From Brachycybe producta (taxonomy: Eukaryota; Arthropoda; Diplopoda; Playtdesmida; Andrognathidae), in contig JAUPFP010000006.1 in NCBI GenBank assembly GCA_036925085.1, positions 5,533,984 through 5,597,983 of the forward strand: a stretch of 64,000 nt of DNA, read 5' to 3'. The notes under the pieces are model-generated. The model made no database searches. It saw nothing but the letters and a program-made list of their open reading frames with translations, and was not told where the DNA came from. Positions within the stretch are counted from its first letter, which is position 1, and every line of letters starts with the position of its first letter. Shown here in pieces: positions 33,894-45,644 of the stretch. The position numbers and the translations under genes were made by a program.

Positions 33894-34531
33894 GGGAAAA
33901 AGGCCTTTTTACGTTCTTTCAAATATCTGGGTCGACAAAACGTTATTTTTTTATTTTGTCGACAATTGTGGCTAGCTCTTGATGGATTCACGTCTTTTTT
34001 TGTGTGGCAAAGGTTGATGATTCTCTATGCCTTAATATCAAACAGTTTTGTGTTCCTCCTCTTAACTACTCTCCCAATTTTTAGAAACCCCCCCCCCCCC
34101 CCCGTCCCAAAAAAAAGTTTCATTTCTTCACATTGCAAAACAAAAAAAAAAGAGCTGTCGTATAGCTCACACTTAAGAAACGTAATAAAAGCCAGACCAA
34201 TTGTCAGTTGAAATAAAGAATTCTGAGTTGGTGTGTTGTGATCATTGATTTTCACCAATGGTATAGAGCCTCAGATTCCTACATATTAAAGGAAATTGGC
34301 ACACATATATATATTGTGTGTGTGTGTGTGTGGGGGGGGGGGGATATATACTAGGAATACAAGGTGGCACTGGATATATCTAAACAAGATATTATTGCGC
34401 ATGGGATGATGATATTAGAGTGGGCAAATGAGGGCGTAAAAAGAGCAGAAAAGTTTATTTAAATTTTAAAAGAATCTCAATGACCTGCAAAAGCAACTTC
34501 AAGTTTGAATTTAGATACTGTATTTGTGACG
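33894..34531. other. No gene; simple-sequence runs
   Basis: Poly-C (about 34,089-34,103), (TG)n then poly-G (34,315-34,342), otherwise AT-rich. Confidence 0.6.
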
Positions 34532-34929
34532 TAGGCCTTGTTTCCACTGGGGCGAAAGTTAGAACTTTTTTTTTTTTTTTCGAAAATTTCAACTTTTTGA
34601 AAAAGGAGAACACACGTGGCTCCCGCCTATGATAGTGAATAGGCGGGAGCCACGTTGATTTTATTTAATAAGAAACGGTGTAATTAGAAGAGCCCATTTA
34701 TGCACGCTTTTTGTGTCGCACGACACACTTTTTGTATCATCGACAGAGCGTTATTCGCGCTATTTTCAGGTGTGCTATCTTCACGCTATTTTACTTTCAG
34801 GTGCGCTTTTCTTCGGACTATTCTTTCTACTTTCAGGTGCACTTTGTAATATTCTTGCTATTTTGAGGTGCCCCTTCTATGTGCTTTTCCAATTTCAGGT
34901 GTCGATTTAATCTAGGTGGAACAAGCCTA
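34532..34929. mobile_element. MITE with TAGGC(C)TTGTTTCCAC ends, containing a hairpin
   Basis: The left end TAGGCCTTGTTTCCACTGG and right end CTAGGTGGAACAAGCCTA are inverted repeats. Inside, 34,614-34,630 (ACGTGGCTCCCGCCTAT) pairs perfectly with 34,639-34,655 across an 8-base loop. Confidence 0.75.
34758..34908 (+). repeat. Degenerate tandem repeat carrying TTTCAGGTG
   Basis: Five near-copies of a 25-50 base unit, each with (C/T)TTT(C/G)AGGTG: near 34,764, 34,795, 34,833, 34,863 and 34,895. Each unit also has CTATTTT- or CTTTTC-like sequence. It lies inside the TAGGCCTTG MITE. Confidence 0.7.
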
Positions 34930-36158
34930 AAGCCTTATGGCGGGTGGACCTTTAACCCGAACGCCCATGTGTAAGCACTTAATTTTTGTAATGATACACA
35001 ACTCAAAAGATCACCCTGTATATAGCCTGCAAAGCAACGATTTGATAATCAGTACTGATGTTTCACTAATATTTAATTTTGTTGATAACTGAATGATAAA
35101 AGATGCAGGCGTGAATTGGAGCAGCTAGGTCTCATTTTTTTTTTGTAGCTCAGGCAAATTATAGAAAAGGGAAGAAAGAGCAATTTCATGAGCCACACAC
35201 AAACACACACAGCTTATACACATTGTATGAGATGGGCCAACACCATAGGGAATTTAACATCAAGTAAAAGTTTTAGATTTTTTTCTTTTCTTTTCTTCTC
35301 TTTCTATCTTTTGCAATCATGGATTGAAGAAAAAGAGCAAGAGAGCTTTTCTTTTTATATGTATATATCATATATATGAGTTTGTGGACTTAGTTTGGGA
35401 GGTTGTTTTGCATTCTTGAACTTCATTGCCGCATCACGTTGCAATTGTTAAAATTAACCTCGGAAATCGGAAAATGCGGCCAACCGTGTAAAGCTGACAG
35501 CTTCAGGGAAATAAATTAATTCTCAAACTTGAAAGCTTTAATGAAAATCATTTGGGATTTGTAATAGTCGCAATTGAAGATGCAACTTGAATTCCTTTCG
35601 ACAATATAAACTTAAAGAGTAAAAGAAGATGAGAAATAAAAAAAAATCTCTTTTGGCTGTTTAAAATTTAAAGTTGTGATTAGAATTTTTTTAATAAAAA
35701 GAAATTGTGATGCCGTCCTATTTTGCCTTTTTAAGTGAGGAATTCTAACAACATAAACAATATACAGGATGGCTCAGAAGTTTTTGAACAACTTTAATCT
35801 GGAAAGAAGAAGAAAGAAAAAAAAAAACCCCTGCAAATTTTTTTTAGTTAGTAATCAGAACTCATAAACGCCTTTATTAGGTGCGTTTTTCGCAACTCTA
35901 GACAGTGGCCACATTCCTAAATTCTAATTGTTTGAATGTTTGCTAACAATGTTGACGAGGCGCAGTCAACGTCTTATTATAGATAACGCAGTACTACAGT
36001 ATAAGGAAGCTATGAACTTCTTTTCTAAGTGCTGCTAGTGCTGCAGACCATTAGCAAACAATAAAAATTTATTGATGTGATCAAATTTTATGACATTTTT
36101 AGATTTTTTTCGGGACTTTTCTCTAATGTTTTCATGTAGATCAGTTGGTGGAAACCCT
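34930..36158. other. No gene seen
   Basis: AT-rich with A-runs; no recognised feature. Confidence 0.5.
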
Positions 36159-36590
36159 TTAAGGTGGAATTCTTCCGGCGCGTCTGCAGACAACGTCTGC
36201 GTTCTGGCGGCCTGCTGCCGGACTGGTTTCAATAGTTCTTTATACAGTGTATGAGCAGTTCCTTTGATGCGTATGCGGTCGGCATCTCTACTGTGCATCC
36301 CAGCAGTATAGACGCAGATGCAGTGGTAAAATGGTATTTCTTCCGAGATTCTTTGTGCTTGTTGTAATTGGTTTGTTGGTGTGTCTTACGTGTCGGAAAA
36401 TGCAAGTTGACGCATATGAATGATGGTAATAGGCATCAGGAGACTCTCTCCCTTTGCCTTGGCTGCGAGACGCACCAGAGGAATCACGCGCCGGGGGGGG
36501 GGGCGCAAACGCGGCTATATGAACGCAAAAGACTGTGGACGCCGGTGCAGACACGGCTGCAGACGCCGTCCATAGACGCGTTGCCGAAAG
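36159..36590. mobile_element. TTAA-bounded MITE, CTTCCGG(T/C)GCGTCTGCAGAC family, copy 2
   Basis: Begins TTAAGGTGGAATTCTTCCGG and shares long blocks with 32,683-33,083. The right part (GGCTGCAGACGCCGTCCATAG, first 20 bases) mirrors the left CGTCTGCAGACAACGTCTGCG. The terminal TTAA is not seen at the right. A poly-G run sits at about 36,492. The 106-codon frames on both strands derive from this element. Confidence 0.78.
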
Positions 36591-37683
36591 ACTCCGAAGG
36601 AGTGGCAAAACCTACAGGTTTTACATTTTTTACTTTGTTACCAATTTCAAAATTTTTTAAAGCGTGTGTAAGGTCTTCTAACATGTGAGTGTCTCTAGGT
36701 ATAGCTGCTCAGTTTTGATCTTTCATATAATAACCAATGCTTTCAAGTACATAAAAATAAAATAAAACTATATAGTGAGTCATTGTCATAGTGAATAATT
36801 CTGTGGACATTGATGATGATCGTGCATTGCACTTTCATATTCTAGTCTGAAGGGGGTTTCTTTCTTATAACAGCTGCATCTCACATAAAAATCGATGTTA
36901 AATAAACTGAATGCAATCAGCAAAAAAAAAATATTCTACATTCGGCCTATTTATTGGCAAACTGCCAAAATAATATTTTTTTTTTTTTCCATTTTTGAGA
37001 AAAGGAAACTCCTGGGATGTTTTTTGGAATCTTTTCTTGATTTTGTGGTGATGATGATATACCTGCTGATGATAAGTGTCAGTTAGAAGCAAAAAAAAAA
37101 AAAAAAAGAAGCAAAAATAATTTCCCTTCATGCAACTCATATTTTTTTTTTCTTTTCGGAGATTCTGTATTTTTTTTCTCCAATAAACGAATTGAACTCA
37201 AAAAAAAAACCTAGTCTTCTTTTTCCTATATTCTAAAATATGAGTTCCGTTTGCACAGAAAAAAATGCTTGAAATTTGATGCAAACTGACGGGGTGTGAA
37301 ATGCATTTTGCCCACTCGAATGTTATCTCTTTTTTCTTTTCCACTGTTGGATTGTGGGTCTTTTAATAGTCTTTTCTTCGATCGTTTTTCTTCTTCTTCT
37401 TCTTCTTCGGAGCAGTTTCTTTTGCCTTTTTTTATTCTTACTTAAAATACTTCAGCAAGAAAATGTCGAATACGTTTTTTTCCCCCCTTTTTTCTTTCTT
37501 TGGGCATGTGTTCTCATTTTAACTTTTATTTCTCTTTTTTTATTTAAAAAAAATTCCTATAGGTAAAATGTATACCGGGTGGTCACAAAAAAGTGCCTTG
37601 ATATTCGCTAGATGATATCTCGGTTATCTCAGATCAGTTATTTCCAAAGGGTGTGTGTGTGCTGTAAACATAAGATGTTATAT
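36591..37683. other. No gene; homopolymers
   Basis: A and T runs, (TTC)n at about 37,390-37,407; nothing else recognised. Confidence 0.55.
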
Positions 37684-38575
37684 TAAAATTAGGGATTCAA
37701 TTGAATTCAACTCAGTACACTTACAATCAACTCGAGGGCGATGTTGCAGGGGGGGGGGAAGATAATTCCAGATCACAAATGATTGTCATTTAGACAAAGT
37801 TTAGACATCATTATCAAATTGAAATATTCCTAACACAGAATTATTTGCACGAAGAGTGTTCCATAGTCTAAATACAGTTGGAAAAAAAGGACCAAAAAAT
37901 ATGCATCAGTTCTTGCTTGCAATATCTTTGATTGGCTTTGAATGGCCATGTCTACTTAGACGAGGTTTTCTAGTAAGGTTGCCATCTAACAATGCAATGT
38001 TTTCTTCAGTTAGCAGACGTTTGGACCCATTGTTGTGTACTAGTTAGAAAAAAGGATATCCATACGATTACTTGATTGTTAATATTAAATAATTTTAACT
38101 TACTAATCAACAGTGAGTGTTTTACTGTATCAAAAGCGTGATCATCGAGCTTTGACTGAATGTCTTGTACAAACAGTGCTAACTGAGTATTTCATGGTCG
38201 GCCTTTTCTGAAAACATGCTGATTTTTGTGAATACGTTTATGGTTAATTAAGTGCTTCATTGAGCTCGAATAAATTTATATGTTCAAGAGATTTACAGAC
38301 TATAGATGTTAATGATACGCCCGTATAGGTGTATAATTATTTGGTAAAGTTTTTTTCACCAGATTTATAAATTGGACAAATATTTGCCTGCTTCCAGCCT
38401 TGTGGCAATTTTCCACTATTTGGGGATGTTAGGAAAATATTACTTAGAAATGGGCTGACTTCTGCAGCCAATTCTTTCAATAAAATAGGTGATATTTCAT
38501 TGGGGCCTGATGACTTGTTTACATCTAAATTGCAAAACAACTTTTGTAATGGGACATTCGAATCCTCGAATCACC
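37684..38575 (-). pseudogene. LINE reverse transcriptase, internally deleted
   Basis: Reading minus strand downward from 38,540: KSSGPNEISPILLKE and LPQGWKQANICPIYKSG (N-terminal RT blocks). Then come a degenerate PIRAYH region, QHVFRKGRP, QLALFVQDIQSKLDDHAFDTV and KHSLLISKLK (palm block with the intact first Asp) and WISFFLTSTQQWVQ. The sequence then jumps to a C-terminal segment ending FFPTVFRLWNTL. Blocks carrying the QG-hydrophobic and FADD motifs are missing, so a central deletion removed the catalytic pair. The 3' part continues into the same 3' region as the copies at 33.6 and 45.7 kb and ends in TTGAATTCAATTGAAT. Stops and shifts are present. Confidence 0.88.
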
Positions 38576-38631
38576 TTGTAACAGTCACAAAAGGGAAATT
38601 ACAACATATGGCAAATATTGTCAGACTTGCC

Positions 38632-38990
38632 AATAGCACTAGGAATGCTAGCCAGGGGCTTGTCTGGCTCTGCTTGGTGTCAGTACATCAATGAGGTGCT
38701 CGCCAAGACTTGCAATTAAATCATTGGACGGAGATGTGCACAGTTTATTTGACTCGCTCTACTCGTGGCATTTCTCCCGTGTTCTAACAATGAGTCCATG
38801 ATGATAACACTTGCACTGGTAATCAAAACTTCGGCATCGCTCATTGGATCCACATGAGTCAAAGCCTCTCGAGTAACCGAACACTCAATCCTCAGTTGAC
38901 AACAACCGAAGCACAAGCCCACTAAGTCAACAAAGGCGCAAGCCTGAGCCCGGGTATGAGTACGAGTAGTCTGAACCCCAACCCTCAGAT
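38632..38990 (+). mobile_element. GACTCGCTGTACTCGTGGC family MITE, copy
   Basis: Contains GCTAGCCAGGGGCTTGTCTGG, ACTTGCAA, GACTCGCTCTACTCGTGGC, CATGAGTCAAAGCCTC and GAGTACGAGTAGTCTGAAC in the family order. The left terminal repeat (TTGTCAGACTTGCC) is poorly preserved. It lies next to the LINE remnant. Confidence 0.82.
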
Positions 38991-39453
38991 ACAACAGAGG
39001 CACTTTTAGGGCCACCCAGTATATAGTTATTTAAAATAAAGAAAAGTCTAACAAAACAAAACAAAAAAAAATACTTTGAAGTGGCCTTTAATGAATGGAT
39101 TGAACATATCGCGATAGACAAAGAAAGAAATGAGATTTTTTTTGTGTGACACATTCAGTTTAAAAGGATTTTTAAACTCGATAAATTAACTCTTGGGATT
39201 TGCTATCTTAATTCATTTGTTCGTTCAGATATGGCCTAGAATTCAATACATTTGTGTGCTTAATCGGCCAACACGTTTGAAAGCTTTTTTTTTTGACAAA
39301 TCCGTGTGTAAACAAAAGTTTTAAAGTATAAAGAATTAAACCTTTTTCTAAGTAGGATTTTTATTTTCATTAGTGTTTTTTTTATATCTTGTGGCGATAA
39401 TTCCATAGGCCTCCATTGGGGCTTCGAAAGCATAGCTACTCACGATTGCTATA
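38991..39453. other. No gene seen
   Basis: AT-rich spacer. Confidence 0.5.
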
Positions 39454-39760
39454 CAGTAAAACTTCGCTAATCCGAACTAATTGTGACCAAACTTTGTTCG
39501 GATTAAGTGGAATCTTATGCAAGTTACTTGCGTATTTAATAATACAAATGACACTATTTGAATGGTTGGTGCTTACAACATTTACAAATTCTCTAAATAA
39601 ATGAGAGATTATTATTTGAGAAAAATGTACTGTAATTCTAGCACTTTATTTTGCAAAATAATAATTATTTTTCGTCTGAATTTATGTCTCCTTTGTTTTA
39701 TTTTTTTTTGTATAATTCAAAATTTCGGACTACTGGGTTCAGATTAGCGAGGTTCTATTG
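39454..39760. mobile_element. Pogo/Tigger-like MITE with TA target duplication
   Basis: Left CAGTAAAACTTCGCTAATCC and right GATTAGCGAGGTTCTATTG are inverted repeats. TA flanks both sides (39452-39453, 39761-39762). 307 bases, no transposase. The CAGTARAACYTCGCTAATC terminus is the style of pogo-type elements. Confidence 0.85.
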
Positions 39761-39844
39761 TACTTTTAAGTGCTTTTCCAGTTGATTTTTTTTTTAAACT
39801 CAATCTAGACATGGTGAAAAGTCGTTCAGGAGAAACATTACAGA

Positions 39845-40082
39845 AAAAAATTCTAAGTGTTTTAGAAACTAGAATAGTTGTTGATAATGCTGTAAGTGTT
39901 TTCATGATGAGATATATCTTTTAAAAATAAACTTTCTGCAATAGTTTGTGAAAGGCGAAAATAGTTTGTCGTTGGTCATTTTCAAACTGCTATCAAATGT
40001 TTATTTTTTAAGATATTGCCATGGAAAAACTTTTAGCATTATCTTTAACCATTCTAGTTTTGAAAGCAATTTGAATTTTTTT
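39845..40082. repeat. Foldback element, copy 1 (second at 57,311)
   Basis: TTCTAAGTGTTTTAGAAACTAG... on the left pairs with CCATTCTAGTTTTGAAAGC... on the right; GATAATGCT pairs with AGCATTATC. The same layout recurs at 57,311-57,524. Confidence 0.75.
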
Positions 40083-40226
40083 ATAATGTTCTTTCTAAAA
40101 AAAACGTTCGCGTGACGTTTTTCCGTCCACATTTTACAAGAAACGTCTATGAAGCACATAGCATTTTCCACTGCAGTGACACATCCCGGGATGACAGAAG
40201 CAAAATAAATATCTATTCAGCCACCT

Positions 40227-40622
40227 TGACAGGCGAGACGAATGCAGATTGTCGAGTTACATATTTAATGCACACAATCATAATAAGTAGGCTACATTAA
40301 ATAGAGAAGTGTTGCAAGTGTGGCGTTGCTTAGCCACCGGACCATTGAATCAGTTATTTCATAGTTACGTTATCAAAGAATGGACACAGAATCTATCGAG
40401 TCACGGACCTTTATACCTAGGAATTGTGTTCACCTACACAGGTGCTCCCATGCCCAAGGGACCGTGTCTCGACAGGTATCCATCCGCGGATACTGGAACC
40501 AGGATGTGACTTGATACTGTGGGGTCTTATAGAGTAATGAAAGGGACGGAAATGTGGCACTTGGGGTACGAGGAATCTCAAGGCTATGGTAATACGGGAA
40601 AGGCGAAATAAAGGGTGTTACA
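40227..40622 (-). mobile_element. LTR of the TGTAACACCC family (solo)
   Basis: On the minus strand it starts TGTAACACCC (plus 40613-40622), has GGTATAAAGG (plus 40408-40415) as a promoter-like box, and has ATTAAA within GTGTGCATTAAATATG before the end. It closes CGTCTCGCCTGTCA. The copy at 63.4 kb shares the last ~150 bases. 396 bases. No gag/pol sequence on either side. Confidence 0.8.
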
Positions 40623-40802
40623 GTTCCGATTAATCGTAAGTTCATATAATCGAACTAGCAATTAAAAAAAAAGTGAAGAAAAGTCAGAGAAAACTCGATT
40701 GTAAAGAATTTTTTTTTTATTTTCATAAGTTGTATTTCCATAAGAATAAATAATAAAAAATCGGTTCTGATAACCGACGTTCCGATAATCAACGCTCTAC
40801 TG
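40619..40802. mobile_element. Pogo-like terminal fragment
   Basis: The right end CCGATAATCAACGCTCTACTG plus TA (first 20 bases of this are diagnostic) matches, inverted, the end at 30,208. A possible left end TACAGTTCCGATTAATCG directly follows the LTR. Confidence 0.55.
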
Positions 40803-41669
40803 TAAATAGATTATTGCCTCCTTCTAAAACTTATTGTGTAGGGAAAAAAAATACATTATCATTATGGGTTTTATTTGTTCTCATAAATAGTGACAGCTCT
40901 TGTTTGTCACATGTGACAATTTTGTTGACAGTTGTCCAAGAATGAGCAGGTCAGGTCTATGATTATTTATTTCTATGATTAAGCACTGTAACCTACAATA
41001 ACTTAATGTACATTGAATGGAATGAGTGTGATAGCTAAAATGTATGAAGATGAATTCTTTGTTGCTCATTTGTTGTGGCATTTGTTGTCACAAGCGGTCA
41101 GTATTCTTTTTTGTCAATGATCACTTTTAATTGTGGTCAAATACTGCTAGGTCCTGTATGAAATACAAGCATATTATTGTGGTATTATTTGTTGACGAGT
41201 GTTGGATAAAAGGGTTTTGGAGTGGGGATGATGGGGTGGGTGGTGGTTTTTGGCGGTGTTAGCTTATGGCTATGCATTGCTCATAAACCTGGAATGAATT
41301 AAAAGCATTTTCTATGACCATTAGCTATACATATTTGATGTGTTCTGTGCTTGGTTTAAGCCTTTTTATTAGCCTTGCATATATATATATAGCCCACAAA
41401 TTTTAATTGAATAAAACCATTTCATCTAAATTTTTGTTTACCATGCATGGTTAATGGATTTGTTTAAAAGTGACCAAGCTTTTCACTAATGGGGGCCAAT
41501 GCAGTTTTTATTACTCATTTGAACCAAAATAACTTAAGTCAAATTTTTAAAATATATAACTTGCATTGGAACTTATAAGCTGGAATATCTTGGATATGGT
41601 TATCAACTGCAAAGAAGGCCTAGCCTAACGCAGAGTGATATTAGATACTAGTGCAGTTTGCAAATTGCA
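40803..41669. other. No gene seen
   Basis: AT-rich with a few short G-rich words (GGGGATGATGGGGTGGG near 41,222). Confidence 0.5.
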
Positions 41670-42262
41670 TTAAGAGGGCTACATTGCAAAATTACTTCAA
41701 AAAATTGGAAAGTGTGCTTCTATTTTTAAAAAAATATTTCAAAATCGCGATTTTTTAATTTCATGTTATTAAGAGTAAGAAAAACACAACGATTAAAATG
41801 TTTATACAAAATACCTAAAGATAATTTAAAAAGAAAAACAGAAGACAAAATCTATAAAGCAAACCACAGTGAAGCCAACACATTGGGGCATGTGCTGATT
41901 TTTTTTTAAAAAAATTATTTTTTAGGTATTTTTATGAATATTTTAACGTTTGTTTTTCTTACTCAATGATGTTTAACATATAATTAAAATTCGCGATTTT
42001 GAAATATTTTTTTAAAAAAATATAAACACACCAATTTTTTGTCATTGTTATACACAATCAGCATTTATTTAAAGTGCAGATTGCACTTTGAAAACTTAAT
42101 ATTGGACAACATTAAATATGAAAAATAAACATATTGCCGCGACTGTGTATTTTAAAAACTAATGTTTCTTCTTTAACATCGGGTCTATGGGCTCAATATA
42201 AAAACGATGCTAGTGGTCTTTGCGGAGATTTTTCGAAGTAATTTTGTGATGTAGCCCCTTAA
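41670..42262. mobile_element. TTAA foldback family 1, copy 7
   Basis: 593 bases. Left TTAAGAGGGCTACATTGC; right GTGATGTAGCCCCTTAA. The left arm has lost its GAGCGCTAGCATC..CAGTCGCGG portion by deletion, while the right arm is complete. Confidence 0.92.
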
Positions 42263-42479
42263 GCTGTAGGTGAGGCTCAGTTGATTGTCGACTTAGAGCT
42301 GATGGAATAAGCTGTTAATTCAATGCACAAAATTCTTTCTGTTTTTTAGTTTTGAGTACGGCATGTTTTATGGACAGAGCTCTTCGTTGAGCTACCTTTG
42401 TATATACATGTAAATATCATGATTGCATTGCTAGATGCAATTTTTTTTAGAAATCATTGTAAAACAAAAATGAACATCC

Positions 42480-42625
42480 AAAGCCAATTAAAGCAGGGGC
42501 TTAGTTGAGGATTCGCAGCCCACGCGACTGTAGGGGTGGGGACACGGGAGGTTTGGAGAACGCATTTTGGGGGTGCAATGTTTTAAACAGAAGGAACTGC
42601 AGTCAGAGGTGTAGCTAGGGGAGCA
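42480..42625 (-). mobile_element. Fragment of the GTGGCGTAGCTA element
   Basis: The inverted CATTGCACC..CTGCAGTCGCG region of 14,280-14,330 matches here (ACGCGACTGTAGGGG; GGGGGTGCAATGTTTTAA). GTGTAGCTAGGGG follows at about 42,609. This suggests two ends of the same family in opposite orientation. Confidence 0.5.
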
Positions 42626-42879
42626 GGGGGACACATGTCTCTGTGTGCCATGCCCAAGGGCGCCAAAACGGGCATCAAAACACGCTAAAATTGACCCTCA
42701 AAACTTACCATAGTTTTATGAGAGTGGTTAAAGTTTTGATTTAAAGAATTACGAAATGATCAAGAGATGGGTGCCTCATTTCTATTATTTTTTTTATTGG
42801 TAGACCTATGTCATTTGTCCCCCTGATTTTATGAAAAGCCATTTTGGCATTTTGTTTGTGGTTAACAAATGAGATACAT

Positions 42880-43365
42880 TTAACCTCCGTATAACACGGT
42901 CATTAGGTTCCTAAAAAATGTAGTGTTATGCAAATTCGTGTTATACGAAACGAAGAACTAGTACAAAAACAGGGTCAGGTTCCAAAAGTTAAAAAACTAC
43001 TATTTTCAGGGCTACAAATTAATTCACAAAACTTTTTTTTTAAAAAAAAAGGTTCAATAATAATACATACCAAAATTTTTTTAATCTATTTATAGCAAAA
43101 AGAGGAAAAACAGCGAAAGTCTTAAAATATGAATAGTACTCCACGAACAAAATGAATTTAAAATTATGATAAATTCTAAAATTCTGTACCCACATCTGAC
43201 ACATGAAAATACACGCTCAACTGAAAAATATCGAATGAGATGGTTCTTGCTCTTAATAGCAGCACCTCGCCTCACGCTGGCTTGTTGTACTGAGATTTCT
43301 CTTAATTCTCGAACCCTGTTAGAGCAAAACCGTTGTAGGAATGCCGTGTTATTGGGGGGTTCACT
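42880..43365. mobile_element. Possible Tigger-like element, degraded
   Basis: Left TTAACCTCCGTATAACACGG; right CCGTGTTATTGGGGGGTTCACTG-like end (pairing CCGTGTTAT with ATAACACGG). The internal part is AT-rich with no transposase frame. Confidence 0.5.
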
Positions 43366-43552
43366 GCGTTATTTATTAAGGGCGCAAATTTAACTCCTTG
43401 GTCCGGACGCCAAGAACCATCCCTATTCCTCTGGTGGTGGCTGTGGGTGAATTAAAAGAGCTAAAACGGATGCATAATTTTTTGTTTTTCTTTTCGAGCA
43501 TAATTAGAATAAGCTTATGTAATTCTCTTCCAGTAGACAATTTTATTTGAGG

Positions 43553-43696
43553 ACGATTTCAATATGAAGATGATGATGTGTACATCTAAAACATTGTCTA
43601 ATGACAAACATTTATGATTGGAAATTAATTATCACTCCTGTCACAAGGGCTCTCGAACTGATTGCAGATGGTACTGAAGTTAAATATTGAATTGTA
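43553..43696 (+). pseudogene. LINE 3'-end fragment
   Basis: Shares GGACGATTTC, TGACAAACATTTATGATTGG, GCTCTCGAACTGATTGCAG and GGTACTGA with the 3' regions at 33.6 and 45.7 kb. It ends ATTGAATTG. No coding block remains. Confidence 0.65.
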
Positions 43697-43899
43697 CATA
43701 TAGTTTATAGTTATTATATATATTTAATAATGTTGGCGCATATTCTTATAGTCGACCTTAGATTTGTATCATATTTCGTCTATAATTTGACTGCGTTAAT
43801 AATTTATGCATTCGCAGTTTAATATTTTATTATTTTGAGGATGAAAAAGGGAGAGGGGAGGGAATCATGCATTTGGGTTTACCCGTAAATTTTCTTTCA

Positions 43900-44012
43900 T
43901 TGGTGTGTGTGTGTGTCTCTATGCAAATATGACTGCAGTCACAATTTTTCAACTCAAAAGAACTTAACAATGAGATATTTTAATGTCTCTCTCTCTCTCT
44001 CTCTCTCTCTTT
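43900..44012 (+). repeat. (GT)n and (TC)n microsatellites
   Basis: (GT)n at about 43,902-43,915 and (TC)n at about 43,986-44,010; otherwise the surrounding 43,697-44,308 shows nothing recognisable. Confidence 0.85.
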
Positions 44013-44308
44013 ATATAAGAACCATATAGTGTTTTTTTGAAACACTAGAGTGAGACTTATGGAGCTTCTACATCATTTATTAATTTCCTCAATGAACGCA
44101 AATGTCGATAGAAACTGCACTTTGTTATTATCCATTATTATTATTATTTTTTTTTTTTTGCCTTTAAAAAAAATCTTGATGACAGTCGCCCATTTGAAAA
44201 GTCATTAGATCGTGAATGAAGTAGAGACATAAGAGTTCTTTGCTGAAGAATAAACGTTAGCTTTTTTTTCCCACTTATTATTTTTCATGAGGGTTGCAAT
44301 TAAGTTTC

Positions 44309-44410
44309 CTCTTAAATCAAAATACATTTTCAGTTAACATTATCGCCAGTTGCCAATAGTATTAATGTAAAAATATAAAAAAGAGAGAACAAAAGTTGAC
44401 TTGAATAAGA
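44309..44410 (+). repeat. Direct repeat, left copy, flanking foldback copy 8
   Basis: CTCTTAAATCAAAATAC through GTTAACATTATCGCCAGTTG to GTTGACTTGAATAAGA; about 92% identical by eye to 45,086-45,186. It is preceded by TTTCCTCTTAA. Confidence 0.92.
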
Positions 44411-44432
44411 GTTCATGAAAAAAAAGTTGTTA

Positions 44433-45091
44433 TTAAGAGGCTACATGACAAAACTACTTCGAAAAATCTCCGCAAAGAGCGCTAGCATCGTTTTTTTTTA
44501 TTGAGCCCATAGACCCAATGTTAAAGAAAAAATGTTAATTTTTAAAATACACACAGTCAGTGGTGGCAATATGTTTATTTTTCATATTTAAAGTTGTCCA
44601 ATATTAAGTTTTTTAAAGTGCAATGTGCACCTTATATGCTGATCGAGTGATAGAATGGCAAAAAATTGGTAAGTGTGGTTCTCTTTTTAAGAAATATTTC
44701 AAAATCGCGAACTTCTAACTCTTAGGTATTTTTACGAGCATTTTAATGGATGTTTTTAGGTTACGAGCTCGTACTCAATAGAGTTTAACATACGAGTTAG
44801 AAATTCGCGATTTTGAAATAGTTTTTAAAAATAGAACCGCACTTACCAATTTTTTTTGTCATAATATCACTCGATCAGCATATACTGTATTTATGGTGCA
44901 CATTGCACTTTGAAAACAACTTGACAACTGGACAACTTTAAATATGAAAAATAAACATATTGCACCGACTGTGTATTTTAAAAATTAACATTTTTTCTTT
45001 AACATGGGGTCTATGGGCTTAATAGAAAAACGATGCTAACGCTCTTTGCGGAGAGTTTTCGAAGTAATTTTGCGATGTTGTAGCCTCTTAA
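44433..45091. mobile_element. TTAA foldback family 1, copy 8, inside a direct duplication
   Basis: 659 bases from TTAAGAGGCTACATGAC to GCGATGTTGTAGCCTCTTAA (a 3-base GTT insertion near the end). The terminal block CGCAAAGAGCGCTAGCATCG is intact. The centre has lost the CCAACACATTGG segment. Confidence 0.92.
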
Positions 45092-45186
45092 ATCAAAATA
45101 CATTTTCAGTTAACATTATCGCCAGTTGTAGATAGTATTAACGTAAAATATAAAAAAGAGAAAATAAAAGTTGACTTGAATAAGAT
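45086..45186 (+). repeat. Direct repeat, right copy
   Basis: Second copy of the 44,309 repeat. Its first bases CTCTTAA are also the end of the foldback element. Confidence 0.92.
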
Positions 45187-45644
45187 TCTTAAAACATTTT
45201 GGAATTAAAGATGATTTTATTTTTCTATTTGATAGAAAAAATAAAATAGAAAAAATGCTGTGGATATCGTATGAGTCGGAATTTTAAGCCTTAACAATCT
45301 GATTGAAATTTAAATAATTTATGAAATCTATTGAGGTTACTTTATGCAAATTTTTCGAGCATATTTTATGTATTTCTTTAACGTAAAAATATAAATATTG
45401 AAATATCCAAAATTTAACTCTTATTTGTATGCAAGTTGTGGTTTTTTCTTCTTCACACTTCCCACCTTTTTTGGTGGGGTATATATTTTTATAATACAAT
45501 GTACTCTTATTTCAATTTTCGTTTACATTCTTCTGTTACGATCACAATTATTTTTGAAACGTCGCTTAAAGTGCAAAATTTGGTTATGATTTTTTTTTAG
45601 AGGTAGGACGAATCCAAAATTTTCTCTAATCCGAACCCTAAAAG

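Noticed and set aside
36288-36688. 106-codon frames on both strands
   Set aside because: Both lie in the second copy of the CTTCCGG MITE; open frames come from its GC-rich palindromic content.
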